Source: Winogradskyella psychrotolerans RS-3 (GTDB taxonomy: Bacteria; Bacteroidota; Bacteroidia; Flavobacteriales; Flavobacteriaceae). Taken from it: a stretch of 64,000 nt of DNA. Position 1 is the stretch's first letter. The number at the start of each line of letters is the position of its first letter. This document shows, piece by piece, positions 42,882 to 52,546 of this stretch. Both the position numbers and the translations under genes were made by a program. The stretch covers positions 1-64,000 of the forward strand of contig NZ_ATMR01000019.1 in the NCBI RefSeq assembly GCF_000427335.1, written 5' to 3'. The notes below the pieces were generated by a model. That model had not been told where the DNA came from. It was given only the letters and a program-made list of their open reading frames with translations, and made no database searches.

Positions 42882-43541
42882 ATGCAAATTCACAACCTTT
42901 CTGATACACCTTCAATTTTAAACACCTTTATGTCTGAATTAAGAGATAAAACGGTTCAGAAAGACAGCATGCGCTTCCGAAGAAATATAGAACGTATTGG
43001 TGAAATTATGGGTTATGAATTGAGTAAATCACTTCAATTTAATCCACATACCATTGCAACTCCTTTAGGTAGTTCTGAAACTGTTTTACATCAAAAAGAT
43101 ATTGTGTTATGTTCTATTCTACGAGCAGGTGTACCACTCCATAATGGTTTACTCAATTATTTTGATGCCGCTGAAAATGCATTTATCTCGGCATACAGAC
43201 AACACAAACACAATCCGGAAAGTTTTGAAATTGTAGTTGAGTATTTAGCTTGTCCGAGTTTAGAAGGTAAAACCCTAATTTTAGCTGATCCGATGCTTGC
43301 CACAGGACAATCTATGGTGGCTACTTATGAGGCCTTGAAACCATTTGGAACACCTAAAGAAATTCATTTAGTAAGTGTTATTGGAGCACAAGAAGGTGTT
43401 GATTATGTTTCTAAAGCATTTGGTGCTGATGTAAAACTATGGATTGCTGCCATAGATGACAACTTAAATGAAAAAGGTTATATTATTCCGGGATTAGGCG
43501 ATGCTGGTGATTTAGCTTTTGGAAACAAATTACAACATTAA
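42882..43541 (+). CDS. upp: uracil phosphoribosyltransferase
   Basis: A 219-residue pyrimidine-salvage enzyme that makes UMP from uracil and PRPP. The PRPP-binding motif is L-I-L-A-D-P-M-L-A-T-G-Q-S, and the uracil-site flap ends with Y-I-I-P-G-L-G-D-A-G-D. The early S-I-L-R-A-G-V-P is also typical. Its 3' end overlaps the convergent DUF6427 gene by 12 bases. A near-match promoter (TAACTTTA) lies about 30 bases upstream. Confidence 0.95.
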   Translation: MQIHNLSDTPSILNTFMSELRDKTVQKDSMRFRRNIERIGEIMGYELSKSLQFNPHTIATPLGSSETVLHQKDIVLCSILRAGVPLHNGLLNYFDAAENAFISAYRQHKHNPESFEIVVEYLACPSLEGKTLILADPMLATGQSMVATYEALKPFGTPKEIHLVSVIGAQEGVDYVSKAFGADVKLWIAAIDDNLNEKGYIIPGLGDAGDLAFGNKLQH

Positions 43542-44446
43542 ACCTATAATTTGCACTATAATAAAAAGGGCTATAAAAACTTCTTTAAACCAACGTTCTG
43601 AAATCACTTCGATATAATTGGCCATAATAATTGAAAATGGCGCAAATAAAAATAGAAACTCACTACCGTTTTTAGTAGGAGCAATAATAGCAACTAAAAT
43701 AGCAATTACTGAAGCCCAAGCAATTAAGAAATAGGAGGGCTTTAATTTTTTATTCTTATCAGGAATATTTTTAAAATAATAGATAAGCGTCCATACATAG
43801 GATGTAAATAACACTGTAAACTTTAATATATTTTCCTTGCTGTTATAGGCTGTAAAATCTAAGCTTGCGTAACGTTTAAAATTTGTAGGTTTGAGATAGA
43901 CATCGTCTACAATAATATTATAGACCAAGAGTAATATAACAACCGTTGTAACTCCCATAAACGGAATAATAACATTCTTAAAATCATTTTGAGAATGATA
44001 AATCAAAGCGACAATCACTAAAGCAAAAAACAGCATTGACCAGAAGTAGAATAAAGCCGCTAGTGCAATCCAAAAAGCCGCATCAAACAACTTCTTTTTA
44101 ATATGTAGATTAGAATGTAAACTTATTAAACGTCTCAAAGCAAAGATAATAAACAGATTAGCCAGCAATAAGTTTGTATGCTTCATTACGTCTGGAAACA
44201 TACCAAACAGCAGACCAAAGGTCATAATAGCATAACTATTTCTTTGTGTTAAGTTATTTTTAGAAATAATAAAGTCAATTAAAAAACTAAAAACAAGGTC
44301 ACTGCCCACTTAAAAAGCGTTGCTAGAGAACTATTTAGATCCGAAAAAAGTAGAGAATAGTTGGTTACTACAAATAGCAGACAAACATAAACTGCAACAA
44401 ATATGAAGTTTATAGGCTTAGATTTACTAAAAATACTTGTTATCAT
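43530..44446 (-). CDS. DUF6427 polytopic membrane protein, frameshifted
   Basis: A 305-residue protein of about ten helices if one base is restored. ATG at 44446 opens M-I-T-S-I-F-S-K-S-K-P-I-N-F, the usual family start, but the frame hits a stop at the A6 run 44281-44286. The remaining 259-residue frame continues from there to 43530. One added T on the coding strand gives L-F-L-V-F-L-I-D-F-I-I-S and a continuous product. The function is unknown; it may relate to glycan or lipid handling, but nothing in the sequence proves it. Confidence 0.78.
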
Positions 44447-44458
44447 TAACTCTTTTTG

Positions 44459-44466
44459 TATTTTTG
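44459..44466 (+). promoter_or_regulatory. -7 promoter element for small membrane protein
   Basis: TATTTTTG followed by C matches TANNTTTG; the leader to 44515 would be about 43 bases and contains a CCAATTC/GAATTGG hairpin (44477-44497). Confidence 0.45.
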
Positions 44467-44514
44467 CTGCTCAATCCCAATTCGAAATTAGAATTGGTGT
44501 AAATTTATAAAGTT

Positions 44515-44742
44515 ATGAATGATTTCTTTAACGGAATAGCGGATTTATTTGTAAATGTGTTATTTGCACCATTTGATGCACTTAAAGCATTAGAATTAGA
44601 AAGCTGGTTTTCAGCTAACATAATGTCATGGATATTTATGGCTATTGGCGTGGTTGCATTTGTATATTGGATGTTACAACTTAAAAAATACAATGAGAAC
44701 GGAGAAGAAGACAAAAGTATCTCTTCTCATTCCTATTTATAA
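44515..44742 (+). CDS. small membrane protein (possibly DUF6341)
   Basis: A 75-residue protein with an amphipathic N-terminus (M-N-D-F-F-N-G-I-A-D-L-F), one clear membrane helix (about 34-54, M-S-W-I-F-M-A-I-G-V-V-A-F) and a charged C-terminal tail. It resembles a short conserved flavobacterial family; I am unsure of the DUF number. It lies beside the DUF6427 gene (divergent) and ends 6 bases before the convergent purD stop. Confidence 0.75.
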   Translation: MNDFFNGIADLFVNVLFAPFDALKALELESWFSANIMSWIFMAIGVVAFVYWMLQLKKYNENGEEDKSISSHSYL

Positions 44743-44748
44743 TTCAGT

Positions 44749-46020
44749 TTATAGGTCAAAACCTATATCCTTACGGTAATTCATCTTATCAAAATGTAGT
44801 TTTTCTATACTTTGATAGGATTTTTTTATGGCCTCTGGATACGTATTTCCATATGACGTAATTGCCATTACGCGACCACCATAGGTAACCACTTTACCAT
44901 CTTTTTCAATTGCTCCTGCATGAAATACGATAGAGTCTGAAATAGTTTCTAATCCTGTAATTTCTTTGCCTTTCTCGTAAGCTTCAGGATATCCGCCAGA
45001 AACTAACATTATTGTTGTTGCTGCACGCTCATCAATATCAATAGTCACTTCACTTAAAGTTTGATTTGCCATCGCTTCAAAAACAGTAACTAAATCGGTT
45101 TTTAGTCGTGGTAACACCACTTCTGTTTCAGGGTCACCCATTCTAACATTGTACTCAATCACTTTTGGATCGTCTCCAACTTTAATTAAACCAATAAAAA
45201 TAAACCCAACATAAGGCAAATTATCTTTCTTTAAACCTTCAACCGTAGGTTTTACAACTTGATTTTCAATTTTGTCTAAAAATTCTTTAGTAGCAAATGG
45301 TACTGGAGAAACTGCTCCCATACCTCCTGTATTTAAACCTGTATCTCCTTCACCAATACGTTTATAATCTTTCGCTGTTGGTAGAATTTTATAGTCTTTC
45401 CCGTCCGTTAATACAAAACAGCTTAATTCAATACCGTCTAAAAATTCTTCGATAACCACTTTGGTACTGGCATCTCCAAATTTTGCATCAACCAACATAC
45501 TTTTTAATTCGTCTTTTGCTTCTTGTAAATCATTCAAGATTAAAACACCTTTACCAGCTGCTAATCCGTCAGCTTTTAAAACATATGGTGGACTTAGCGT
45601 TTCTAAAAACTTGTATCCTTGTTCTACATTCTCTTTAGTAAAGCTCTCATAAGCTGCTGTTGGAATGTTATGACGCATCATAAACTCTTTAGCAAACTCC
45701 TTACTGCCTTCTAATTCTGCAGCTGCTTTTTGTGGTCCGATAACAGCCACATTTTTTAAAGCCTCATCTTCTAAAAAGAAATCGTGAATACCTTGTACCA
45801 ATGGATCTTCTGGTCCGACAACCACCAAATCAATTTTATGTTCTAAAACTGCTGATTTAATGGCCTCAAAATCAGTAACACCAATATTTAAATTGGTTGC
45901 AATTGATTGGGTTCCTGAGTTTCCTGGAGCTACAAAAAGCGCCTTACAACGGTCGCTTTGTGCTAATTTCCATGCAAATGTGTGTTCTCTTCCGCCAGAG
46001 CCAAGTACTAAAATATTCAT
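44749..46020 (-). CDS. purD: phosphoribosylamine--glycine ligase
   Basis: A 423-residue ATP-grasp enzyme of purine synthesis (GAR synthetase). The N-terminus N-I-L-V-L-G-S-G-G-R-E-H-T-F is diagnostic. The ATP-grasp core has P-P-Y-V-L-K-A-D-G-L-A-A-G-K-G-V and V-I-E-E-F-L-D-G-I-E-L-S, and the later N-T-G-G-M-G-A and R-M-G-D-P-E-T-E motifs are present. Length is normal. Confidence 0.97.
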   Translation of the reverse strand: MNILVLGSGGREHTFAWKLAQSDRCKALFVAPGNSGTQSIATNLNIGVTDFEAIKSAVLEHKIDLVVVGPEDPLVQGIHDFFLEDEALKNVAVIGPQKAAAELEGSKEFAKEFMMRHNIPTAAYESFTKENVEQGYKFLETLSPPYVLKADGLAAGKGVLILNDLQEAKDELKSMLVDAKFGDASTKVVIEEFLDGIELSCFVLTDGKDYKILPTAKDYKRIGEGDTGLNTGGMGAVSPVPFATKEFLDKIENQVVKPTVEGLKKDNLPYVGFIFIGLIKVGDDPKVIEYNVRMGDPETEVVLPRLKTDLVTVFEAMANQTLSEVTIDIDERAATTIMLVSGGYPEAYEKGKEITGLETISDSIVFHAGAIEKDGKVVTYGGRVMAITSYGNTYPEAIKKSYQSIEKLHFDKMNYRKDIGFDL

Positions 46021-46266
46021 CTTTAAAATTTTTAAGAACTCATCTCAACTTTTCCTTTTTCCTGCAATCATACATTTTGCACTCTAATTTTACCATTTTT
46101 AGCTTCCGTAACTTTTGGCTATGCAACCAAAAAATGATTTTATTAGAACACAAAAGCCATAATTTTCGGATTAAAATTAAAAGTCGAAATGAGTTCTCTG
46201 CAAAAATAATTGGTTTTAAGTTTAAAAAACAATTAATTTACGGAAACCTTAAAGGCAAAAAACACT

Positions 46267-47574
46267 TTGCGATTATTCGATTTTTCTTTGAAAGTAAATG
46301 GCTTTGACATTGATAAGGCTAAAACGGCGTTAACCCAAATTCAGGCAAAAACTGATTTTGAGTTTGAAACTTATGTTGAAGCTCAAAAAAAAGCCATCGT
46401 TTCTTATCATCTAGAACATAATTTCTTTTATAAAACCTTAGGGAAATCTATTGATCTTAACGATTGGAATTCTGTACCCATTATTACCAAACGTCATTTA
46501 CAACAACCTTTAGAACAACGTTTAAGTGATAATTTTACACCTAAAAATGTTTATGTAAATAAAACGTCTGGCAGTTCTGGTGATCCCTTTATTTTTGCTA
46601 AAGACAAATGGTGTCATGCGTTAACTTGGGCAGAAATAATGAACCGGTTTGGGTGGTATGGCATAGATTTCAATAGCTCTAAACAAGCGCGTTTTTACGG
46701 AATTCCACTAGACAAAAAAGGCTATTACAAAGAACGGTTGAAGGATTATTTTAGTAACCGATTCCGTTTTTCAGTATTTGATTTGAGTGATAGTGCTTTT
46801 GAAACCGCTTTAACCAAATTTAAAACGACACACTTCGATTTCATTAATGGATACACCAGTTCCATTGTTCAGTTTGCAAAATATCTGAAGCGTCATAACA
46901 TTATTTTAAAATCAGTTTGCCCGAGCTTAAAAGCCTGCATTGTAACATCAGAAATGTTATTTGATGACGATAAACTATTACTCGAAACTCAATTTGGGCT
47001 TCCTGTAATAAACGAATATGGAGCTTCAGAATTAGATCTTATTGCGTTTCAGAATACAAAGGATGAATGGCAAGTGAATAGTGAAACCCTCTATGTTGAA
47101 ATTTTAGATGAAAACAATACAGTTTTACCTTATGGTGAAGAAGGTAGAGTCGTTATTACATCGCTATACAACAAAGCCCATCCTTTTATCAGATACGATA
47201 TTGGTGATAATGGTGTGTTATCTGAAAATAGTACCATTAGAAAACCTATTCTTAAAAAACTGATTGGAAGAACAAATAGTATTGTTGTATTACCGAGCGG
47301 AAAAAAAGCTGCAGGATTAACTTTTTATTATATCACTAAAAGTGTGATTGAAAATGATGGTAATGTTTCAGAATTTATTGTTGAGCAATCTCGTATAGAT
47401 CATTTTATAATTCGCTTTGTCAGTAACAAAGAACTAGACTCGGATAAAAAAGACGTTATTACTGAAGAAATGAAACGCTATTTAGAAACAGGAATCACCG
47501 TTAGTTTTGAACGTGTAGAACAATTAAAACGCACTAAAGCAGGAAAATTAAAGCAATTTATTTCGAAGCTATAG
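46267..47574 (+). CDS. CapK/PaaK-like AMP-forming ligase
   Basis: A 435-residue adenylate-forming enzyme of the phenylacetate-CoA ligase-like group found in capsule loci (CapK type). The AMP-binding loop is K-T-S-G-S-S-G-D-P-F at about residues 97-106. Downstream motifs include N-E-Y-G-A-S-E and Y-D-I-G-D-N-G. The only start in frame is TTG at 46267, since a stop lies at 46234 and no ATG intervenes; it yields M-R-L-F-D-F-S-L-K-V-N-G-F. It sits at the edge of the polysaccharide locus on the opposite strand. The acid it activates is unknown. Confidence 0.85.
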   Translation: MRLFDFSLKVNGFDIDKAKTALTQIQAKTDFEFETYVEAQKKAIVSYHLEHNFFYKTLGKSIDLNDWNSVPIITKRHLQQPLEQRLSDNFTPKNVYVNKTSGSSGDPFIFAKDKWCHALTWAEIMNRFGWYGIDFNSSKQARFYGIPLDKKGYYKERLKDYFSNRFRFSVFDLSDSAFETALTKFKTTHFDFINGYTSSIVQFAKYLKRHNIILKSVCPSLKACIVTSEMLFDDDKLLLETQFGLPVINEYGASELDLIAFQNTKDEWQVNSETLYVEILDENNTVLPYGEEGRVVITSLYNKAHPFIRYDIGDNGVLSENSTIRKPILKKLIGRTNSIVVLPSGKKAAGLTFYYITKSVIENDGNVSEFIVEQSRIDHFIIRFVSNKELDSDKKDVITEEMKRYLETGITVSFERVEQLKRTKAGKLKQFISKL

Positions 47575-48337
47575 GTTGAATTAAACGTTTTTTTACAAAT
47601 AAATGTTCGAATAGAAACTGTATTAAATAGGCTAACGATTTTAATTTAGAAAAACCTAAGCCTTTACGATACACATTAAAATTATGCTTTATTAAATTGG
47701 TTTTATTAGAAGATAATGAGCCCTCTGTAATGCGATAATAAGCAATTGTCTCTTGAATACCTATTGCGGGTTTATCACTTCTCTTTAAAGCCTCTAACCA
47801 CAATAACCAATCTTGTCGTTTCTTTAAATCCTTAGTGTATATTTTACCTAATTTTTCAGAATTATACATTCCTGTTAAATTCCCTATATAATTTGCCTTT
47901 AACAACTTTCCGAACTCCAACTGTGGCAAAGCGTGTACTTTTTTGTTTAGTGCTTGATTTTCTTCATCAATCCATTCGTAACTCCCAAAACTAACATCAG
48001 TGATATTATTTTGCAGTTGAGCGACCTGTAATTGAAGTTTATTCGCTGCCCAAAGGTCGTCTGCATCTAAGAAGGCAATATAATTTCCTGTAGCCATTTT
48101 AGTTCCCAAATTCCTAGCCTCTGCTGCACCTTTATTTTCTTTGTGAGTAAATAGCTTAATTCTGGAATCGCTCTCTGTAAATGGCTTTAAGATGGCCTTT
48201 ATTTGATCTGAAGAGGCATCGTCTACCAAAAGTAATTCCCAATGAGCATAGGTTTGATTAAGTACACTATTAATCGTTTTTTTTATAACATTGGCATTGT
48301 TATACATTGGTGTTATAATAGAAACTAGTGGTTGCAT
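47558..48337 (-). CDS. glycosyltransferase family 2 protein
   Basis: A GT-A enzyme of about 259 residues. The start is placed at Met 48337 (M-Q-P-L-V-S-I-I-T-P-M-Y-N-N), 4 bases after the upstream stop; the longer frame from 48373 would overlap it by 32 bases and adds an untypical leader. It shows L-L-V-D-D-A-S-S-D, A-A-E-A-R-N-L-G and the metal-binding D-A-D-D. It adds a sugar to the growing repeat unit; donor and linkage are not predictable. Its 3' end overlaps the convergent CapK-like gene by 17 bases. Confidence 0.9.
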   Translation of the reverse strand: MQPLVSIITPMYNNANVIKKTINSVLNQTYAHWELLLVDDASSDQIKAILKPFTESDSRIKLFTHKENKGAAEARNLGTKMATGNYIAFLDADDLWAANKLQLQVAQLQNNITDVSFGSYEWIDEENQALNKKVHALPQLEFGKLLKANYIGNLTGMYNSEKLGKIYTKDLKKRQDWLLWLEALKRSDKPAIGIQETIAYYRITEGSLSSNKTNLIKHNFNVYRKGLGFSKLKSLAYLIQFLFEHLFVKKRLIQPIASK

Positions 48338-48341
48338 ATAA

Positions 48342-49754
48342 TTAATAAGCTTTATCGTCGCCTTTAACAACATTAATTATAGTCTGTCCAATGATTTTTA
48401 GATCTAATAAAAGCGACCAATTTTCTATGTAAAAATTGTCATATTTAACTCTATTTATAATATCCTTATCGTGTTTCACTTCACCTCTATATCCTTTAAT
48501 TTGGGCCAAACCTGTAACACCTGGCTTAACATTATGTCTAAAGATAAAACTATACTTGTTAATTTTCTTAGAATAATCATCAGTATATGTAAGCATATGT
48601 GGTCTTGGACCAACTACAGACATTTCTCCCTTTAGAACATTAATAAACTGCGGTAATTCATCTACACTTGTTCTCCTTATAAACTTACCTATAGCAGTGA
48701 CCCGTTTATCGTTTTGGCTCACGTACGTTCCTTTAGACTCTTGGGTTGTAGTAAGTGATCTGTATTTATAACAATAGAATGCTTTATAATTTATCCCTGT
48801 TCTTTTATGCTTATAATATAGAGGTCCTTTTGACTCTAGCTTAATTAAAATAAATAAGATAATAGAGAGCCATGGTAATACAAAAACTATTATTAATATA
48901 GAAAAAACAATATCGAATGCTCGTTTAAAAAATTTGTTTACTTCGTTATTAAGAGCGACTTCTTGAATAGATAAAACTGGAATATAATTGTAGTAATCTA
49001 TTTTATAACGTTTAGTAATAAGCTTTTTTGTGTTTGGAATAAATTTAATGTTGCAGTGATTTATATTGGCATACCTCACATACTCATTAAGTTCTTTCTC
49101 TGATAAATCTGAAATTGAACAGTAAATCTCATCTATATTATCATTATTTGTCTCTAAATAAGCAAAACTATCTTCAACATCACCAGAACTATTTACATCT
49201 TGTGAATTACTGAAAACGGCTTTTATATTATAGCCCAGCTCTTTCTTTTCACGAAATATTTTTTTTAATGCGTTTACACTTTCCCCACCACCAATAACAA
49301 TAATATTCCTTAAGTTTCCTTTTAGATAAACTCTTATAGTTTTTAAAATATAATAACTTAACAGCTTAATGAAGCTAATAGCCAAAAAAGTATATACTAA
49401 GTAATTTAAAGTTACAGTGACCTCTATATTGATACTTCTAAAAAAACCTTCAAATGCATAGACAAGAAAACTGTATACAAAAAATTGCTTAAGAATAAGT
49501 GATAGTATATTTAATACTGAAGTGTATCTATAAACTTTATAAAAACGCAGGAAATGTGTTGATAAAAGCCAAAATATTATGGAATAAATTAGGTATAATA
49601 TATTTTTATTATTGAATAACTCATTGGAGAAAAAGTATAATTCTTGACTATTAAAGTTTAATAAATAAAAAGCAAGAAAATTTATAACAAAGAGATCATA
49701 TATAATCAATAATGGTCTTAAAACCCATGAATATCTTCCTCGTATAAATTCCAT
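48342..49754 (-). CDS. polyprenyl-phosphate sugar-1-phosphate transferase (WcaJ/WbaP type), copy 1
   Basis: A 470-residue initiating transferase that links the first sugar phosphate to undecaprenyl phosphate. It has four N-terminal membrane helices (about 12-130), a Rossmann-like central region (G-G-G-E-S at about 154) and a fifth helix near 282-305. The catalytic bacterial sugar transferase domain carries K-R-A-F-D-I-V, Y-K-Y-R-S-L, R-R-T-S-V-D-E-L-P-Q-F and V-V-G-P-R-P. It ends in the same V-K-G-D-D-K-A-Y tail as the next gene and is a clear paralogue of it. Confidence 0.92.
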   Translation of the reverse strand: MEFIRGRYSWVLRPLLIIYDLFVINFLAFYLLNFNSQELYFFSNELFNNKNILYLIYSIIFWLLSTHFLRFYKVYRYTSVLNILSLILKQFFVYSFLVYAFEGFFRSINIEVTVTLNYLVYTFLAISFIKLLSYYILKTIRVYLKGNLRNIIVIGGGESVNALKKIFREKKELGYNIKAVFSNSQDVNSSGDVEDSFAYLETNNDNIDEIYCSISDLSEKELNEYVRYANINHCNIKFIPNTKKLITKRYKIDYYNYIPVLSIQEVALNNEVNKFFKRAFDIVFSILIIVFVLPWLSIILFILIKLESKGPLYYKHKRTGINYKAFYCYKYRSLTTTQESKGTYVSQNDKRVTAIGKFIRRTSVDELPQFINVLKGEMSVVGPRPHMLTYTDDYSKKINKYSFIFRHNVKPGVTGLAQIKGYRGEVKHDKDIINRVKYDNFYIENWSLLLDLKIIGQTIINVVKGDDKAY

Positions 49755-49842
49755 ATATTTTTTAATCTAATTGAAAGGTGCCTTGGCGATTTTGATAGAC
49801 GTTAATTTGAAAAACCTCTATTAGGTTAATGATAAATATTAT

Positions 49843-51198
49843 TTAATAGGCTTTATCTTCTCCTTTTACAGCATTAACGAAGGTTTGAATTATAATTTTA
49901 ATATCTAAAAGCAATGACCAGTTTTCAATATAAAATATATCATACTTCACTCTACCAATAATGTCTTTATCCGTCTCTACCTCACCTCTAAACCCACTAG
50001 TTTGTGCCAAACCTGTAATGCCAGGTTTAACAAAATGTCTAACCATAAATTTATCTATTTTCTTAGCGTACATTATAGTGTGACTAACCATATGGGGTCT
50101 CGGTCCTACGACAGACATATCTCCAAAAAGAACATTAAAAAACTGTGGTAATTCATCAATACTTGTTTTTCTAATAAATTTACCAACTTTAGTAACTCTT
50201 TGGTCACCTCTTGTTGCTTGGTTTGCGTGCGCATTTTTATTTGGCATCATAGACCTAAACTTAAAACAATCAAATTCTTTATAATTAAAACCATTTCTAG
50301 ACTGTTTAAAAAATATAGGTCCTTTAGATTCTAACTTTATTAAGATGCCGATTATTGGGGTTAACCATGATAAAATAAAAACGATTACAAAACAAGAGAA
50401 CAAAATATCAAAAACTCGTTTTATTAATGTGTTCACAGACTCTTCTAGAGGAATCGTTCTAAGTGTAAGAATAGGAATATAATCGTAATACTCATATCTT
50501 AATTTTTTTGAATAGATCTCTTTACTATCTGGAATAAACTTTAAAATTTTAAGATTATTATCTGCAAAATTTACAATATCAGCTATCTGTGTATTACTTA
50601 ATTCTGATATAGAACAGTAAATCTCATCTATACCTTCTTTTATCACAAATTGAAAGCAACCTTCTAGAGAATCTGTTTTATTTTTTAAATTGAAAGTCTT
50701 TTTATGAGAATATCCATATTCTGGATTCTTATTAAAAAATTTATCTAAGGCAAGCGTCTTTTTATTAACCCCGATAATAACTGTTGTCCTAAAATTTCCA
50801 CCAAACGAAATTCTATATTTCTGTAATAAGTAATATATGGTATATTTTAAAATAGTAATGAAAAGAAAACATAATAAAGCATATATAAATAATGGCTTTG
50901 GGTACATATTAAGCTCATGATACAAACCTGAAAAAGCAAAAATAACAAGCAGGAATAAAATAAATTGTTTTACAATAAGCGATAGAATGCTTATCGGTCT
51001 TGTATACCTATATACCTCATAAAAATGCGAATAAACAGATAAAAAAAACCAACTTATCGATATTAACGCCAAAAACGCAAATGGATAACTCTCTTTAAAT
51101 AAATAAAAAACAGCTATTACATTAAGTATTAATAAATCTATAATGTAAGAGATAGGCCTCAAATACCCTGAATATCTTCCTTGCTTAAATAAACTCAA
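49843..51198 (-). CDS. polyprenyl-phosphate sugar-1-phosphate transferase (WcaJ/WbaP type), copy 2
   Basis: A 451-residue paralogue of the preceding protein with the same layout: four membrane helices, a central domain (the glycine motif is altered, V-I-I-G-V-N-K-K), one helix and the catalytic domain with K-R-V-F-D-I-L, F-K-F-R-S-M-M, R-K-T-S-I-D-E-L-P-Q-F and V-V-G-P-R-P. The tail V-K-G-E-D-K-A-Y matches. Two initiating transferases in one locus imply two different first sugars or two glycans, or a recent duplication. Confidence 0.92.
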   Translation of the reverse strand: MSLFKQGRYSGYLRPISYIIDLLILNVIAVFYLFKESYPFAFLALISISWFFLSVYSHFYEVYRYTRPISILSLIVKQFILFLLVIFAFSGLYHELNMYPKPLFIYALLCFLFITILKYTIYYLLQKYRISFGGNFRTTVIIGVNKKTLALDKFFNKNPEYGYSHKKTFNLKNKTDSLEGCFQFVIKEGIDEIYCSISELSNTQIADIVNFADNNLKILKFIPDSKEIYSKKLRYEYYDYIPILTLRTIPLEESVNTLIKRVFDILFSCFVIVFILSWLTPIIGILIKLESKGPIFFKQSRNGFNYKEFDCFKFRSMMPNKNAHANQATRGDQRVTKVGKFIRKTSIDELPQFFNVLFGDMSVVGPRPHMVSHTIMYAKKIDKFMVRHFVKPGITGLAQTSGFRGEVETDKDIIGRVKYDIFYIENWSLLLDIKIIIQTFVNAVKGEDKAY

Positions 51199-51232
51199 TT
51201 TTGTGCTTTATTATTTAATAAAATTATTAATA

Positions 51233-52363
51233 CTACTTTTTTAGATGTTCACTATAAATTTTTTCTAGCTTAAAAATATTCTTATTAATATTAAATTTAC
51301 TATTAAACAGTTTTAACGAGTTTTGAGAAAACTTAACATTTATTTCATTCGTATTAATCAACTTAATTATGCCTTCAGAAAACTTAAACTTATCTTCATT
51401 TTGAATAAGGTAACCATTATAATTATTCTCTACCAAATCTCTATTTCCATCAGCATCAGTTGCCACTATAGCTTTTTTCAGAGCTAAACTTTCTATTACA
51501 GAATAGGGCAACCCTTCATATCTTGCTGTAGAAATATATAGTTGAGAGCTTTTAACAATATTAAATATATCATTTCGTGATGTCCATTCTAAAAGCGTAA
51601 CATTAGTATCTAAATTTTGTTGTTTAATTATTTCTTTAACCGTGTTAAGACTTGGTGAGTGATAACCAACACCCATTAGTACAAGATGAACTTGTGGCAG
51701 CGTTTTTTTTACCTCAACCAATACATCTAGCATAAGCTCAATGTTTTTTTGGTAAGAAGGACGGCCAACAGAACAAATATAATAATCTGGCCACGTTTTT
51801 TTAATAGACAAATCTTCTATATCAGAGATTGGATTAATTGAATTATTAAATAACAATACATTCTCTTTTTTATAGCCCACCTCTTCAATGGCTCTATTTT
51901 TTTCAGAAACAGAAGATGCCAAAATTTTATTATTAAAACCTCTAAAGCATCGCTCAACAAAAAGGTATAAGCGTTGCTTAAAACTAGTTTCTGCACTTAA
52001 ATAAGAATAAGCTTGAGGTGTGTGTAAGACAGGTATTTTTAATATGAAACCTACTATCTTCCCAATGATACCTCCTTTTGCACTATGAGCGTGTATAACT
52101 TGTGGTTTCTCCTTTCTTAAAATTTTTAATGTATTAAAAATGGCAGCAAAGTCTTTAAATACACTAATCTCCCTATTGATTGGTAGTTTATAATCTTTAA
52201 TAGGGTTCTCAGCATTATCCAAATATGGAACTTTTGTATCATCATTACTATGAATAACAATATTTTCAAATTTAGAACTATCAATATTCGTTAAAATTAA
52301 ACGTAATGAGACATCTACCCCTCCAACTGAATTAAGAATATGTGCTATTTTTATTTTATTCAT
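51233..52363 (-). CDS. glycosyltransferase family 4 protein
   Basis: A 376-residue GT-B enzyme. The N-terminal domain starts I-A-H-I-L-N-S-V-G-G-V-D, and has I-H-A-H-S-A-K-G-G-I-I-G. The donor domain has V-G-R-P-S-Y-Q-K-N and the E-x7-E element in A-R-Y-E-G-L-P-Y-S-V-I-E-S. It adds a sugar with retention of configuration; the sugar is not predictable. It lies 34 bases upstream of the second sugar transferase. Confidence 0.9.
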   Translation of the reverse strand: MNKIKIAHILNSVGGVDVSLRLILTNIDSSKFENIVIHSNDDTKVPYLDNAENPIKDYKLPINREISVFKDFAAIFNTLKILRKEKPQVIHAHSAKGGIIGKIVGFILKIPVLHTPQAYSYLSAETSFKQRLYLFVERCFRGFNNKILASSVSEKNRAIEEVGYKKENVLLFNNSINPISDIEDLSIKKTWPDYYICSVGRPSYQKNIELMLDVLVEVKKTLPQVHLVLMGVGYHSPSLNTVKEIIKQQNLDTNVTLLEWTSRNDIFNIVKSSQLYISTARYEGLPYSVIESLALKKAIVATDADGNRDLVENNYNGYLIQNEDKFKFSEGIIKLINTNEINVKFSQNSLKLFNSKFNINKNIFKLEKIYSEHLKK

Positions 52364-52546
52364 TAAAGGAAAAATAATTAATTTTTAGAATAATAACGAG
52401 CCTGAATTAATAGTTAACAAATATAATTTATTTAGCTACTAAAGTAAATACTAATTAATTTAATTCCTTTTGAACTTAATTCTTCAATTTTAAATCATAA
52501 GCTTTAAGAAAAGTACCTATTATTTTAATGAAGGGTTATTGTGATT

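Noticed and set aside
44477..44497. Riboswitch in the leader of the small membrane protein gene
   Set aside because: Only a single 7-base hairpin with no known aptamer features.
45897..46307. Plus-strand open frame of 136 codons upstream of the CapK-like gene
   Set aside because: The first part is antisense to purD and the rest is composition-driven. The residues do not resemble any family and the frame differs from that of the CapK-like gene.
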